Assembly (NCBI GenBank): GCA_902363255.1
Contig: CABIZO010000004.1
Span: 489,897 to 553,896 of the forward strand
Length of the DNA: 64,000 nucleotides
Reading direction: 5' to 3'
DNA from: Peptostreptococcaceae bacterium
GTDB taxonomy: Bacteria; Bacillota; Clostridia; Peptostreptococcales; Peptostreptococcaceae
Shown: positions 25,772-35,818 of the stretch, piece after piece
How positions within the stretch are numbered: position 1 is the stretch's first letter
How the letters are laid out: each line of letters starts with the position of its first letter
Position numbers and translations under genes: made by a program
The notes under the pieces: generated by a model
What the model saw: only the letters and a program-made list of their open reading frames with translations
Database searches by the model: none
What the model was told of the DNA's origin: nothing

Positions 25772-26828
25772 AAATAAAAATCTACTTCACTTTTGGGGAC
25801 CATTTATAATTAATATATTTATAACTTGTTCTGTTACTTTATTTATTGTTGCCCTTAGCTTCTCCATAGGAACAAAATTAGATATATTTAGTAATGAAAA
25901 ATTAAATACTTTATGGGGTTTACTTTTATTTATATCAATCAATGTTGCATTAGCTTCTGTTTTTACTTGTATTGTGGGTGTGTTAACTAATCATTTTATG
26001 AAACCTGTAAAAAAACTAATTGAAGCTACAGATGAAGTTTCTAAAGGTGATTTTTCCATAAGATTAAGAGAGGATAATGTGCCTCCTCCAGTTTGTGAAA
26101 TGAACACTTCTTTCAACAAAATGGTAAAAGAATTAAGTAGTATTGAAACTTTGAGGACTGACTTTATTATCAATGTTTCTCACGAATTTAAAACACCAAT
26201 TGCAGCTATCGAAGGATATGCAACTTTGTTGCAAGATAGTGATTTAAGTGAAAGCGAAAGAATGGAATATACAAAAATTATTTTAGATAGTTCTAGACAG
26301 TTATCTTCTCTTTCTGGAAATATACTTAAATTATCAAAATTGGAAACTCAAGAAATTATTCCTGATAAAAAATACTTTTCTTTAGACGAACAACTTAGAC
26401 AAGCTTTACTACTTTTAGAAACTCAATGGTCAAAGAAAAATATTGATATTGATATGGATCTTAAAACAACTAATTATTATGGTAGTGAAGATTTATTAAT
26501 GCAAGTTTGGCTAAATATTTTTGGTAATGCTGTTAAATTTACGCCTGAAAATGGACTTATCGTAACTAGTTTAAAAGAAACACCGAATGGTATTTGTGTT
26601 TCTATTAGTGATAATGGTATCGGTATGAGTGACGATGTGAAGGATAGAATTTTTGATAAGTTTTATCAAGGAGATAAATCTCGTAATTTTCAAGGTAATG
26701 GTCTTGGCCTAACTCTAGTTAAAAGAATTTTAGATCTATGTGAATGTAAGATTAACGTAATAAGTAAAATAAATGAAGGGACAACCTTTAATATATATCT
26801 TCCCATAGAAAAAAATAATATTAAATAG
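25761..26828 (+). CDS. Sensor histidine kinase
   Basis: A 355-residue kinase starting at the ATG at 25761, inside the end of the regulator gene. Two membrane helices (about 12 to 38 and 53 to 77) enclose a very short outside loop of about 15 residues. A HAMP domain, the phosphoacceptor His141 (NVSHEFKTPI) and an HATPase domain (NIFGNAVKFTP, DNGIGMSD and GNGLGLTLVK) follow. The tiny sensor loop is typical of kinases that sense within the membrane or through a partner transporter, which fits the neighbouring exporter. Confidence 0.92.
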   Translation: MKTKNKNLLHFWGPFIINIFITCSVTLFIVALSFSIGTKLDIFSNEKLNTLWGLLLFISINVALASVFTCIVGVLTNHFMKPVKKLIEATDEVSKGDFSIRLREDNVPPPVCEMNTSFNKMVKELSSIETLRTDFIINVSHEFKTPIAAIEGYATLLQDSDLSESERMEYTKIILDSSRQLSSLSGNILKLSKLETQEIIPDKKYFSLDEQLRQALLLLETQWSKKNIDIDMDLKTTNYYGSEDLLMQVWLNIFGNAVKFTPENGLIVTSLKETPNGICVSISDNGIGMSDDVKDRIFDKFYQGDKSRNFQGNGLGLTLVKRILDLCECKINVISKINEGTTFNIYLPIEKNNIK

Positions 26829-26887
26829 TTTAGAGATAAAAAAGAGATTTAATTATATAATTAAATCTCTTTTTTATCTCTAAACTA
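26826..26887. terminator. 62-bp perfect palindrome, bidirectional terminator
   Basis: Two 31-base arms are exactly complementary with no loop (centre at 26856/26857). The arms contain AAAAAAGAGATTTAATTA and its complement. Both flanking genes end inside the palindrome: each has its TAG stop as the outermost three bases. Confidence 0.9.
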
Positions 26888-29202
26888 TATATTATATATA
26901 TCTGAAAATTCAATATTACATATTTCCACATAATTATTTTTTCTATCATTATCATTTAACGCATAATTATTTTTTATTCCTAATTTTATAGGTATGCTAA
27001 ATATGAATTCAGAACCTTTATTTATCTCGCTTTTTACCATTATTTTACCACCATGCATTTCTACTAAGTTTTTAACAAGGGATAATCCAATTCCACTACT
27101 CTCACCTTTTATAAAAGTTAAATTATCTGCTTGTACAAATCTATCAAATATTTTATTTAATTTATCCTTCGATATACCTTTTCCACTATCTTTTACAGAA
27201 ACTGTTACTTCTTTTTCATTAGTATTAATTTCAACTTTTATAATTCCACTTTCTGGAGTATATTTTATAGCATTTGACAAAAGGTTTAGCATTATTCTCT
27301 CAATTTTGTCCGAATCACAATATGTAATAACCTCTTCATCACTTGTATCAAATATAAGGCTTATATTATTATTTTTTGTATAATCAGCTACTGAAAGAGT
27401 TATATCTTCAATTATACTTATAATATTATTATTAGAACATTTAAGTTCATACATTCCCGTATCAATTTTACTTATATCTATTAAATTATTAACTAATCTT
27501 AGTAATCTATAGGAGTTTTGTTTTATATATCTATTGTATTTTATAAAATCATCGACTTCAATATTATTTTTCTCTATGTTTTTATTTATTACTTGTGTTG
27601 TTCCTAATATAATATTTATTGGTGTTCTAAATTCATGAGATATATTTGAGAAAAATTCATTTTTGACAACCTCTATTTTCATAGCCTCTTCTAATGATCT
27701 TTTTTCTGCTTCTATATCTAGATTCTTAGTAATATTTTTTGCTGTTGTTATACATACTTCTTCTTCACTTATATATTTATTATTCCATTCAAAATAAATA
27801 TAGTTTCCATCTTTATGACGACATCTTATAATATTAGTAGTTTTCTCCTGTAAATAAGTATTTTTTTGTATATCTTTAGGATGAACAATATATTCAACGG
27901 GAACTGATAATAGTTCTTCTTGTGTATATCCTAAAACCCTGCTCCAATTAGGACTTATTTTTTTGAAATATCCATCTTTCCCTATTATGGCAATCAGATC
28001 TACGGCAACATTTAAGTATTGTTCTAGTTCTCTTTCTGTATACATACGTTTTTTACTTTCAATAACAATGTCATTTGATAGCTTAATATTTTTAATAATA
28101 ATAGCTATTTCATTACATAAATCTTTAATCTGCTCATCGGTATTGAATTTAGGTGCATTACCTTTTTTATAGCTTAAGCCAATCAATCCTATAAATTTGT
28201 TATATAGATTTATTTCATAATTTCCAGAATAAGCAAGTTCATCCATTTCATTATAATCTAAAGTATACAAATTTGGTATTTCCTCTTTTAATTTTATACA
28301 ATTCAAATGTTTTTTATATTTTTCAGATATTTCTTAGATTCCCCTAATTTTATATATGGTATCAGAGCTTCTTGATCCTTATCATAAAACAATATAGACA
28401 TACCATCTGCGTTTGTATATTCAATAATATGCTCTCCAATATTACATAATGCTTTATTTAAATCTATACTTTCTCTATTTGAAGGTACGCTGTCATTTAA
28501 AGTTATTGTTGTGTTTTTGTATAACTCTTCTGAAATAGTCCTAGATAAATTAATATCTTTTGTTAAAGATATTATATATTTAAATTTATTATTTTCATCA
28601 AATATTGGTGCTTTATAACTTTCATACCAGTAAGTCTTTTGATCAATATTAAATTTTTCATTGAATATTTTTGAATTTCTCTTTTGAAAAACTTCTTCAT
28701 TATTTTTTTTAATTTCATTAAAATTTTCAATTTCGTAGTAATCACTTAAATAAGTACCAATCATATCTTCCTTTTTTTTATTATACATATCTGAAAAAGT
28801 TTTGTTTACATATAACAACTTATAATCTTCACTTATAACAAAAGTTCCCATATTAATATTATCTAATATATCTTCTAACATTTTCATGGGATATAATGTT
28901 GTTTCTTCTTTACCTGTTATAATAACACTTTCCTTTTGGTTAAAATTTTCTACACTTATATTTGAATTGACATTTATAACTTCTTTTGATTTTGAATAAA
29001 ATCTTATAGTTATGTCCATTTTATTATATTCTTTTAAAAATCTATTGTCGCTATTGATAATTATATCAAGTATATTTAATTTTAATATTTCATCTTCTGT
29101 ATAATCTAAACGTTTTAAAAAACTTTCATTACAAAAAAGTATTTCACCTACTTCATTTGTAATTATTAGATAATTATTAATTTTATGATTTATAGATAAC
29201 AT
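26885..29202 (-). pseudogene. PAS-PAS-GAF-PAS sensor kinase split by frameshift
   Basis: Two adjacent frames make one protein of about 773 residues. Frame 1 (29202 to 28303) has two PAS domains and the start of a GAF domain. Frame 2 (28306 to 26885, only a TTG start) has the rest of the GAF domain, a PAS domain (DLIAIIGKDGYFKKISP), HisKA (NISHEFRTPINI) and HATPase (DSGKGISKDK and GIGLSLVKNL). Adding one A to the A6 run (T6 at 28310 to 28315 on the plus strand) joins them as YLKNIKKHLNCIKLK, inside the GAF domain. No membrane segments are present, so it is a soluble sensor. It is a recent mutation, phase variation or sequencing error. Confidence 0.8.
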
Positions 29203-29319
29203 TTAAATACCCCTTTTTAATAAATCTATATATTATAAAATTATATTAATTGTATATAAAAATCAACAAATTTGTTGCATTTTTTTATTTATTTTTAATA
29301 TTTACATACAATTTCAATA

Positions 29320-29357
29320 AAAAAATCATATCAACTCATAACAATTGATATGATTTC
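29320..29357 (-). terminator. Terminator of pseudokinase 2
   Basis: The stem AAATCATATCAA / TTGATATGATTT with a nine-base loop and T-runs lies just after the second pseudokinase gene. Confidence 0.8.
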
Positions 29358-29368
29358 TTACTAACATT

Positions 29369-30754
29369 TTATTCGCCTTCTGCTTCTGTACTAGGTGACT
29401 CTGAAGTTGTATTTTCACTACTTGAGTTGTTATCATTCTTTGAATCATTCGAAGGTGGTGTTACTTCAGGAGTTTGTTCCTCTTTGTTATTACCTTCATC
29501 AGGTTTACTAGCCGTATTTCCAGAGCTTGTATTGTTATTTGGTTTACTTGGATTGTTGCTATTTGAATTATTATTACCTGAGCTATTGTCACTAGAACTA
29601 CTATTTGAGCTATCGCTTGAACTATTGCTACTTGAGCTATTATTTTTGTTACTATTTTTACTATTATTACTTAAGCTATTATTTTTCTTAGAATTACTAG
29701 AAGAAGAATTATTTTTATTTGAATTACTAATTGAAGAGTTCTTTTTACTAGTTTTTTCTTCTATTTTTTCTTCTTTATTTTTGTCTACTTCTATCTTATC
29801 TTCTTTATCTTCTTCTTTTGGTTTTACACTTTCTTCTACTTTTGTTGTGTTAGCTTGGTCATCTGTTTTGCTTTTTTCCAATAAATCATAACCGTAAACT
29901 ACAGCTCCTCCTACTATAACAATAGCTGTACAAACCCCAAGAGCTTTTCCTACTTTACCTTTTTTTCTTTTCTTTTTATCTGTGTTTTCTTCTTTTTCTT
30001 CGTAAGTTTCATTACTTAATTCTCCACATCGTAAATATGATTTTAAATCTAATATGAATCTATTTACGCTTTTATATTTATTTTCCACATTATCGTTAAT
30101 AGCTTTTTCTATAATAGATGCTAAATTCTTATTAGGCATTTCTTTTTTGTAATTATTAGAATCAAAATCTACTTTTCCAGTTAATACATTATATAAAATA
30201 ATACCTAAATTATAAATATCTTTTTGCGGGTTAAATCTTATTTCTTCAATATTTTCATCTTCCTCGTGTAAAATAAATTCTTTCTTTTCTAAGTGTGATA
30301 AAATATCTATTTTAATTTCATCTTTAGAATTTATTGTAATATTATTTAGATTTAAATTATTAAATAGTATTTTTCTATTATGAAATTCTTTTAATCCTTC
30401 AGCTATTGTCTCAACAGTTTTAATCGCTTCTTTTTCTTCAAACTTTCCACCAGCTAACTTTTCTTCTAATGATATACCTTTAAAATATTCACCTTCTATA
30501 TAATAGTATGTTTTTCCGCACCCACTATATTTAAACATATGATTTACATGGATCAAATTAGGATTCTTTATATTTGTTAATATTTCAACTTCTTTTAATA
30601 AGTTATTTATATATTCCTCATCATTACTTTTTTTTACTAATACTTTTAATATTACTTTTTCCTCTGTAGTTGCATGAATCGCTTTATATGTGTCAGCCCA
30701 TTCATTTCTTGTCAAAAATTTTCTTTTTATATATGTTTCATTAAAATACTTCAT
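29369..30754 (-). CDS. Membrane pseudokinase with Ser/Asn-rich tail
   Basis: A 461-residue paralogue of the protein at 19888 to 21261. The ATG at 30754 has AAGGGG six bases upstream. The kinase-like domain keeps a Lys in VILKVL, but the catalytic loop reads LFNNLNLNNI (Asp to Asn) and DFG reads ILS, so it should not transfer phosphate. A Lys-rich stretch, a transmembrane helix (GVCTAIVIVGGAVVYGY) and a tail of about 180 residues rich in Ser, Asn and Lys follow, ending Pro/Glu-rich. The tail may span the wall. The two paralogues bracket the exporter and signalling block. Confidence 0.75.
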   Translation of the reverse strand: MKYFNETYIKRKFLTRNEWADTYKAIHATTEEKVILKVLVKKSNDEEYINNLLKEVEILTNIKNPNLIHVNHMFKYSGCGKTYYYIEGEYFKGISLEEKLAGGKFEEKEAIKTVETIAEGLKEFHNRKILFNNLNLNNITINSKDEIKIDILSHLEKKEFILHEEDENIEEIRFNPQKDIYNLGIILYNVLTGKVDFDSNNYKKEMPNKNLASIIEKAINDNVENKYKSVNRFILDLKSYLRCGELSNETYEEKEENTDKKKRKKGKVGKALGVCTAIVIVGGAVVYGYDLLEKSKTDDQANTTKVEESVKPKEEDKEDKIEVDKNKEEKIEEKTSKKNSSISNSNKNNSSSSNSKKNNSLSNNSKNSNKNNSSSSNSSSDSSNSSSSDNSSGNNNSNSNNPSKPNNNTSSGNTASKPDEGNNKEEQTPEVTPPSNDSKNDNNSSSENTTSESPSTEAEGE

Positions 30755-30930
30755 TGCATTCCCCTTCAATTACTAAATTCTTTCATATAATAATTTTACC
30801 AATTTAATAAGATTTGTAAATATTTATATTAATAATCCTTAATTTAACATTCAGACATAAATCGAATCCTACATAACTTATGAATATAGTCTTCAATATA
30901 TAAATTTTTTCACATAAGCTACTGTACAAT

Positions 30931-30963
30931 AAAAAAGCCGTATTTTTTTAATACGGCTTTTTT
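30931..30963 (-). terminator. Terminator of the ferredoxin gene
   Basis: The stem AAAAAAGCCGTAT / ATACGGCTTTTTT is perfect over 13 bases and ends in T on the minus strand. Confidence 0.9.
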
Positions 30964-30972
30964 AAGTTCATT

Positions 30973-31161
30973 CTATTTTATATCTATAGCAGAAACGGGG
31001 CATTCATCTCTAGATCGTATTGCTTCATTTTTAATATCTTCTGCTATATCTGCATTTATAGCAACTGCTTTGCCATCATCATCCATACTAAATATATCTG
31101 GGCAAATTGCTACACAAGTTTCACATGATATACAAGTATCCTTATCTACATATGCTCTCAA
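30973..31161 (-). CDS. Single-cluster ferredoxin
   Basis: A 62-residue ferredoxin with Cys10, Cys13, Cys16 and Cys20 (CISCETCVAIC) and Cys54 (DECPVSAI). The arrangement is that of a one-[4Fe-4S] ferredoxin with one extra Cys. It lies 14 bases downstream of the decayed hybrid-cluster-protein gene, to which it may once have supplied electrons. Confidence 0.92.
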   Translation of the reverse strand: MRAYVDKDTCISCETCVAICPDIFSMDDDGKAVAINADIAEDIKNEAIRSRDECPVSAIDIK

Positions 31162-31175
31162 AATTTACTACCTTT

Positions 31176-31644
31176 CTATATGCCTTGTTGTAAACAAGTT
31201 TTTAAATCATCCTCTGCTGTACTTATTAGTATTAAATCAAAAGTATCAACTAAGTATTGAAGTACATTTGGACTAAAGAAGACTGGAAGTGTAGGGAATA
31301 AATTCATTCCTTTTAATCCGTAAACTATCATTTTTCTTAAAGAACGAATATCTGGATCTAATTCTTTATCAACATAGGGCCTGCATCTTTAAGCATTTCA
31401 ACATATACACCTGCATCAAAATTTACATTTATTAAAGCTGTAAATAAAGAATTTTCTATAAAGCTAACTATATATTTATCTATATTTCCACCTTTTTCTA
31501 TAATTTCTTTTGAATAATAACTTATTCCTTTAATTTAAAAATTAACAAATGTTGAAGGGCTACTACTTCTAGAGTTTTACCACAAACACCAAGTTTTATA
31601 CAGCCTTACACTCCTACTGTTTGTTCACATTGATAACAAAACAT
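31176..31644 (-). pseudogene. hcp: Hybrid cluster protein (hydroxylamine reductase) remnant
   Basis: The minus strand reads MFCYQCEQTVGV-stop-GCIKLGVCGKTLEVVALQ, the N-terminal cluster-binding segment of Hcp. After a frameshift, GISYYSKEIIEKGGNID follows. The piece then jumps to the C-terminal end of Hcp (LFPTLPVFFSPNVLQYLVD, then TAEDDLKTCL). About three quarters of the gene is missing and several stops are present. The enzyme normally removes nitric oxide or hydroxylamine. Confidence 0.85.
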
Positions 31645-32098
31645 GGTATATTCCATAGCCATATTGTCTTCCATTAAAATCATTATTTGTTTCTTCATTG
31701 CTATTCTAGTATTTACTATTTCTATATAAAATATAGTTATTTTAGAAACTTTTATAGTATTTAATATTTTAAAATTTCTAATTAAAAAGATGCAATCTCA
31801 AAATAAAAAGTGTCATTGAAAAAATAAAATTTTCAATAATTGTTTTCATTATTTTAAATATAGATATACAGTTTAATATGTATAACATCATTACTGACAT
31901 AAATCTAGGTTTTCTGATACAATTAAATTAATTATCCCATAAATTACCATATATGTTGAACAACTTTGAAATCCTACATGAATAAATCACTTTATATTTT
32001 CTGCAATATAATATCGTTTGTCATATATGCAACAAAGTTGATCGAGTTTTAATAGTTGAATTTTATCGTAAAAATTTAAAAGAAAGGATACTTATACT
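31645..32098. other. Intergenic region, no gene seen
   Basis: A/T-rich DNA with no supported reading frame. Before the gene at 32099, an 8-base inverted pair lies far apart (CAACTTTG near 31961 and CAAAGTTG near 32033); its role is unknown. Confidence 0.4.
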
Positions 32099-32800
32099 AT
32101 GGAAAAGTATAATTTTAAATCTGGCTGTTTAATCTGTGGAAAGCCAATTATTATTCAAAAAAAAGAATCAGAGCATACTTGTTCTATATGTCATAAAACT
32201 TTCATATCTTCAACAATCTGTAGTGAAGGTCATTATGTTTGCGATGAGTGCCACACTAATACTCATGAATTTGTTGAGTTATTACTAAATTCCAAGGAAA
32301 CTGATCCTACAGTACTCTTTTCTCAAATAGAAAATTTAGAATCTGTACATATGCATGGTCCTGAACATCATAGCATAGTTCCATGTGTTTTATTAACAGT
32401 TTATAAAAATTCTGGTGGTCACATTAACTTGTTATCAGCAATTGAAACTGCATTACAAAGAGGGAAACAAGTACCTGGTGGTATTTGTGGCTTTTGGGGT
32501 ACTTGTGGTGCAGCAGTTGGTGCTGGAATTTATGCAAGTATAGTTACAAATTCTTCTCCTCTGAACAGTGAAGCATGGTACAAACCACAAAAACTAGTTG
32601 CTAGAGTGATAAATAGAATATCTCAAGAAAATGCCCTTAGATGCTGCAAAAGAACTTCCCGTCATGCTATTTTAGAGTCAATTGAGTGGACAAAAGAATA
32701 CATGGGAATAGAATTGAAAAAAAATGAATTCTTATGTACTTTATATTACAACAATAAGGAATGCCTTCATGAAAATTGTCCTTTCTATAATAATAAATAA
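32099..32800 (+). CDS. DUF5714-type Cys-rich protein
   Basis: A 233-residue protein. Its first 60 residues hold three Cys pairs (GCLICGK, HTCSICHK, ICSEGHYVCDECH), which look like zinc ribbons. The rest has the conserved core GPEHHSIVPCVLLTVY, VPGGICGFWGTCGAAVGAGI and a final C-x-C-type end (CLHENCPFY), as in DUF5714 proteins. Genes of this family often sit beside a radical SAM gene, as here. It is 15 bases from the next gene. The function is not known; a partner or methyl-carrier role is only a guess. Confidence 0.65.
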   Translation: MEKYNFKSGCLICGKPIIIQKKESEHTCSICHKTFISSTICSEGHYVCDECHTNTHEFVELLLNSKETDPTVLFSQIENLESVHMHGPEHHSIVPCVLLTVYKNSGGHINLLSAIETALQRGKQVPGGICGFWGTCGAAVGAGIYASIVTNSSPLNSEAWYKPQKLVARVINRISQENALRCCKRTSRHAILESIEWTKEYMGIELKKNEFLCTLYYNNKECLHENCPFYNNK

Positions 32801-32815
32801 TAAATGAGATTAATT

Positions 32816-34045
32816 ATGAACAGATATAGATTTGCTAATTACGACATAGATTCTATAGAATTAAAATGCCTTGTAATTAGTAGAGGAGTAAAAATAGATA
32901 AGAATGTATATAAAAAATTTAGTAAAACAAACAGACTTAATACTAATGCAATGACATGTAATTGTTTTAAATTACCTGATGATACTATAGTTATGGCAAC
33001 TGATTTAGGATTTCATCTTTCGGCACTATCATCTATGTTTTCATGGGATAATATAAAACTTTATAAGTATATGGAAGATATGAAAACAGGTTTTAAAATT
33101 TCACTAATTGATGATGAACCTGTTTTGTTATATGGAGCTGAAATCGTTACCCCTATTAAGTTATTACCTTATACTGATTTTTATAAACAAAAAACATCAT
33201 CCGGTATGCCATATATGGGAAATGCAGTTTTACAAGGATGCGATTGGGTTGCATTTCAATGTCTTTGGCCTTGTGAATATGCAGCTTCTGGAAAGCCATG
33301 CCAGTATTGTTTCTCTGGTGGACAATTTGAAGCTTTAGCAAGAAGAAATAAGCCAATGCCTTTTATTCCTTCACCAAAAGATGTATCTGAGGTAATAAAT
33401 TATGCCATAGATAATTGTAATGTTAACAGTCTACAAATAACAGGTGGCTCAACTTTTAAAGCAGAAACTGAGGAAAAACATATAACTTCGTATATGAATT
33501 CTATTAATGAGAAGGTTGGTTTGGAGAAAATTAAAGGTGAAATACTATTATACATAACACCACCAGATAAAACTTATGTGATTGATAACTACTTTTCACA
33601 AGGAGCAAGTAGAATTGCATGTAGTTTAGAAGTATGGGACGATAAACTTGCTGCTTCAATAACACCAGGGAAAAGAGAATTTACTACAAAAGAAAGACAT
33701 ATTGATGCTCTTACATATATTGCTGAAAAATACGGTCCAGGTAAGGCTTTTTCAAACTTTATTATAGGACTTGAACCTTTAGAAAGTCTAATAGAGGGTG
33801 CTACGTATCTTGCAGAAAGAGGAATAATACCTTCTGCTTCCATATGGATGCCTTTTGGTAAACCTGTCAATGGATCAATGAAAGCTCCAGATGTAGAGTA
33901 TTTTAGAGCTGTTAAGGAAATGCTTGCTGAGCTTTACACAAAATACGACCTTAGCCCTGCTGGTAATTGTGGTTTAAATGTTTGCGTTGAACGTGATATA
34001 AAAAAATGGGCGGAAGGTAAACAAACCCTTTCTTTGAATACATAG
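32816..34045 (+). CDS. Radical SAM protein
   Basis: A 409-residue radical SAM enzyme. The cluster motif is unusual: CLWPCEYAASGKPCQYC gives C-x8-C-x2-C, with an extra Cys three residues before, in place of C-x3-C-x2-C. SAM-binding follow-ups are LQITGGS (the GGE-like motif) and GLEPLESLIEGA. The N-terminal 115 residues are a separate domain. The ATG at 32804 is also possible; ribosome binding sites for both are weak. It pairs with the DUF5714 gene, and the substrate is unknown. Confidence 0.7.
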   Translation: MNRYRFANYDIDSIELKCLVISRGVKIDKNVYKKFSKTNRLNTNAMTCNCFKLPDDTIVMATDLGFHLSALSSMFSWDNIKLYKYMEDMKTGFKISLIDDEPVLLYGAEIVTPIKLLPYTDFYKQKTSSGMPYMGNAVLQGCDWVAFQCLWPCEYAASGKPCQYCFSGGQFEALARRNKPMPFIPSPKDVSEVINYAIDNCNVNSLQITGGSTFKAETEEKHITSYMNSINEKVGLEKIKGEILLYITPPDKTYVIDNYFSQGASRIACSLEVWDDKLAASITPGKREFTTKERHIDALTYIAEKYGPGKAFSNFIIGLEPLESLIEGATYLAERGIIPSASIWMPFGKPVNGSMKAPDVEYFRAVKEMLAELYTKYDLSPAGNCGLNVCVERDIKKWAEGKQTLSLNT

Positions 34046-34087
34046 TCAAATCTATTTTTTTAATTAACTATTTGCATTTTAAAATTT

Positions 34088-34121
34088 AAAAGGGCATCAC
34101 ATTTTTGTGATACCCTTTTTT
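34088..34121 (+). terminator. Terminator of the radical SAM operon
   Basis: The stem AAAAGGG-ATCAC / GTGAT-CCCTTTTT with loop ATTTTT is followed by a T-run, about 40 bases after the stop codon. Confidence 0.85.
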
Positions 34122-34229
34122 GCAATAAAAATAACTTACTTATAAATTCCAATTTATAGAGTAATTAATAGTAAAATTTACATTAATAGCAAGACATTTA
34201 ATATATAGAATAAGTTCTTAAATCAAAAA

Positions 34230-34270
34230 AATCATGTATAAGCTTGTTTCAAACAAACTTATACATGATT
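34230..34270 (-). terminator. Terminator of the orr-yjiH operon
   Basis: The inverted repeat AATCATGTATAAG-TTGTTT / AAACAA-CTTATACATGATT lies 40 bases after the transporter gene on the minus strand. Confidence 0.8.
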
Positions 34271-34309
34271 CTATTTTAAATAATGATATATTTTTATTTA
34301 TTTTATTAT

Positions 34310-35689
34310 TTAGAATAACATATGAGCTATTGGCGTTATAACTAAAAGTGAAATTACTGTTCTTATTAAGAATAGTACCATTAAGTCTTTTAATTTAAGA
34401 GGTATATCTGATTTTAATATAACTGCACCCGTTTCAGTCATGTAAACTAATTGAGAGATAGATAATGCACCTATTATAAATTTAGTTATTTCTGCAAATC
34501 CTTCTCCACTTACCATTACTGATGGTATGAACATATCTGTAAATCCAACAAGTACTGCGGGTGCTGCCTGAGCTGCATTTGGTATTTGAAGTAATTCTAA
34601 TACTAATATAACTGGATATGATATCCATGTGAAAACTGGTGTAAACTCAGCTAATGCTAAAGATATTGTTCCCCATGCTAAAACTAATGGTATTAAACTT
34701 ATATATATATCTACTATGTTTTTTAATCCATTTACTGCTATAGTGTTTAAAGTTGGAGCTTTTTGCGCTCTTGCTATTGCATTGTTTAAACCTTGTTTAA
34801 CTAATCCACCTTCTTCACTTATTTCTTCTGCTTCGTAAGGTACATTGTTATAAGTTTCATTTTTTATTTTACATAAAGGATAAATTCTTGGAAGTATAAG
34901 TGCACAAACTAATGATGCTACACAAACTGTTAAATAAAATGGTACGAATCTATCCATAAATCCAAGTTGATCTGCTATAACTGTAGAGAATGGTAGTGAA
35001 ACTAATGAAAAACAAACTGCTATTATACAACTTTCTTTTTTAGTGTAAAACCCTTGTTTGTATTGTGTGTTAGTTATCATTATACCTAAAGTTGCATCTC
35101 CAAGCCATGAAGATAGTGTATCTACTGAAGCTCTTCCTGGTACTAAGAATAAAGTTTTCATAAATTTAGATATCATTGTCCCAAAGAAATCCATTAATCC
35201 AAAATCTAAAACTAAAGGAAGTAAAAATCCTGCTATTAAGAATAAAGCTATTAAACTTGGCATAATTCCTAAAATCACATGACCTGTATCTTCTGAAATT
35301 ATAAATTCAGGTCCCACATTAAAGTATATCATCACCATAAATACTGCACCAACTATTCTGAAGAATAACCAAAATGCCGGTACGTCTAATATATTTTTAA
35401 AAAATTCATTTTTTATTTTTATTACTTTAGCTAGAAGTGATAAAACTGCTGAGCCAACAATTATAACTAAACATATAGTTGGTATGTAATCACCTATTGC
35501 AAGTTTTAATAGTTCTGAAATAAATCCAACACCTATATTTACAGGTGAAACATCTGCTATATTAAACATTTCTCCAAAAGGTAATGGAATAATAAATAAA
35601 AATAATCCCAATAATGACGGTATAAAAAACTTTAAAAACTTTGAAATGCTACTCGTCTGTTCTAATGTGTAATTTTGTTCTGTATTCAT
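34310..35689 (-). CDS. YjiH-type membrane transporter
   Basis: A 459-residue integral membrane protein. The ATG at 35689 has GGAGG seven bases upstream; a longer start at 35752 lacks one. About ten or eleven membrane helices and nucleoside-recognition (gate) domain segments are visible, such as GRASVDTLSSWLGDATLGI and VYMTETGAVILKSDIP. The family is YjiH-like. It follows the ornithine racemase gene under a common T-box, so an amino acid related to that enzyme is the likely substrate (inference). Confidence 0.8.
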   Translation of the reverse strand: MNTEQNYTLEQTSSISKFLKFFIPSLLGLFLFIIPLPFGEMFNIADVSPVNIGVGFISELLKLAIGDYIPTICLVIIVGSAVLSLLAKVIKIKNEFFKNILDVPAFWLFFRIVGAVFMVMIYFNVGPEFIISEDTGHVILGIMPSLIALFLIAGFLLPLVLDFGLMDFFGTMISKFMKTLFLVPGRASVDTLSSWLGDATLGIMITNTQYKQGFYTKKESCIIAVCFSLVSLPFSTVIADQLGFMDRFVPFYLTVCVASLVCALILPRIYPLCKIKNETYNNVPYEAEEISEEGGLVKQGLNNAIARAQKAPTLNTIAVNGLKNIVDIYISLIPLVLAWGTISLALAEFTPVFTWISYPVILVLELLQIPNAAQAAPAVLVGFTDMFIPSVMVSGEGFAEITKFIIGALSISQLVYMTETGAVILKSDIPLKLKDLMVLFLIRTVISLLVITPIAHMLF

Positions 35690-35818
35690 AATAATTCCTC
35701 CATATAATTGTTTTCTAAATTTTTGTGTTTTTTGATAATTTTTATTATTCAAATAATTCTTTATAATTTCTATACATATTCAATTTTAATTTTTTAACTA
35801 TTATCTTTAATTTTTATT

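Noticed and set aside
29427..29891. 154-residue Leu/Ser-rich plus-strand frame
   Set aside because: It is antisense to the Ser/Asn-rich tail of the second pseudokinase; its composition follows from that gene.
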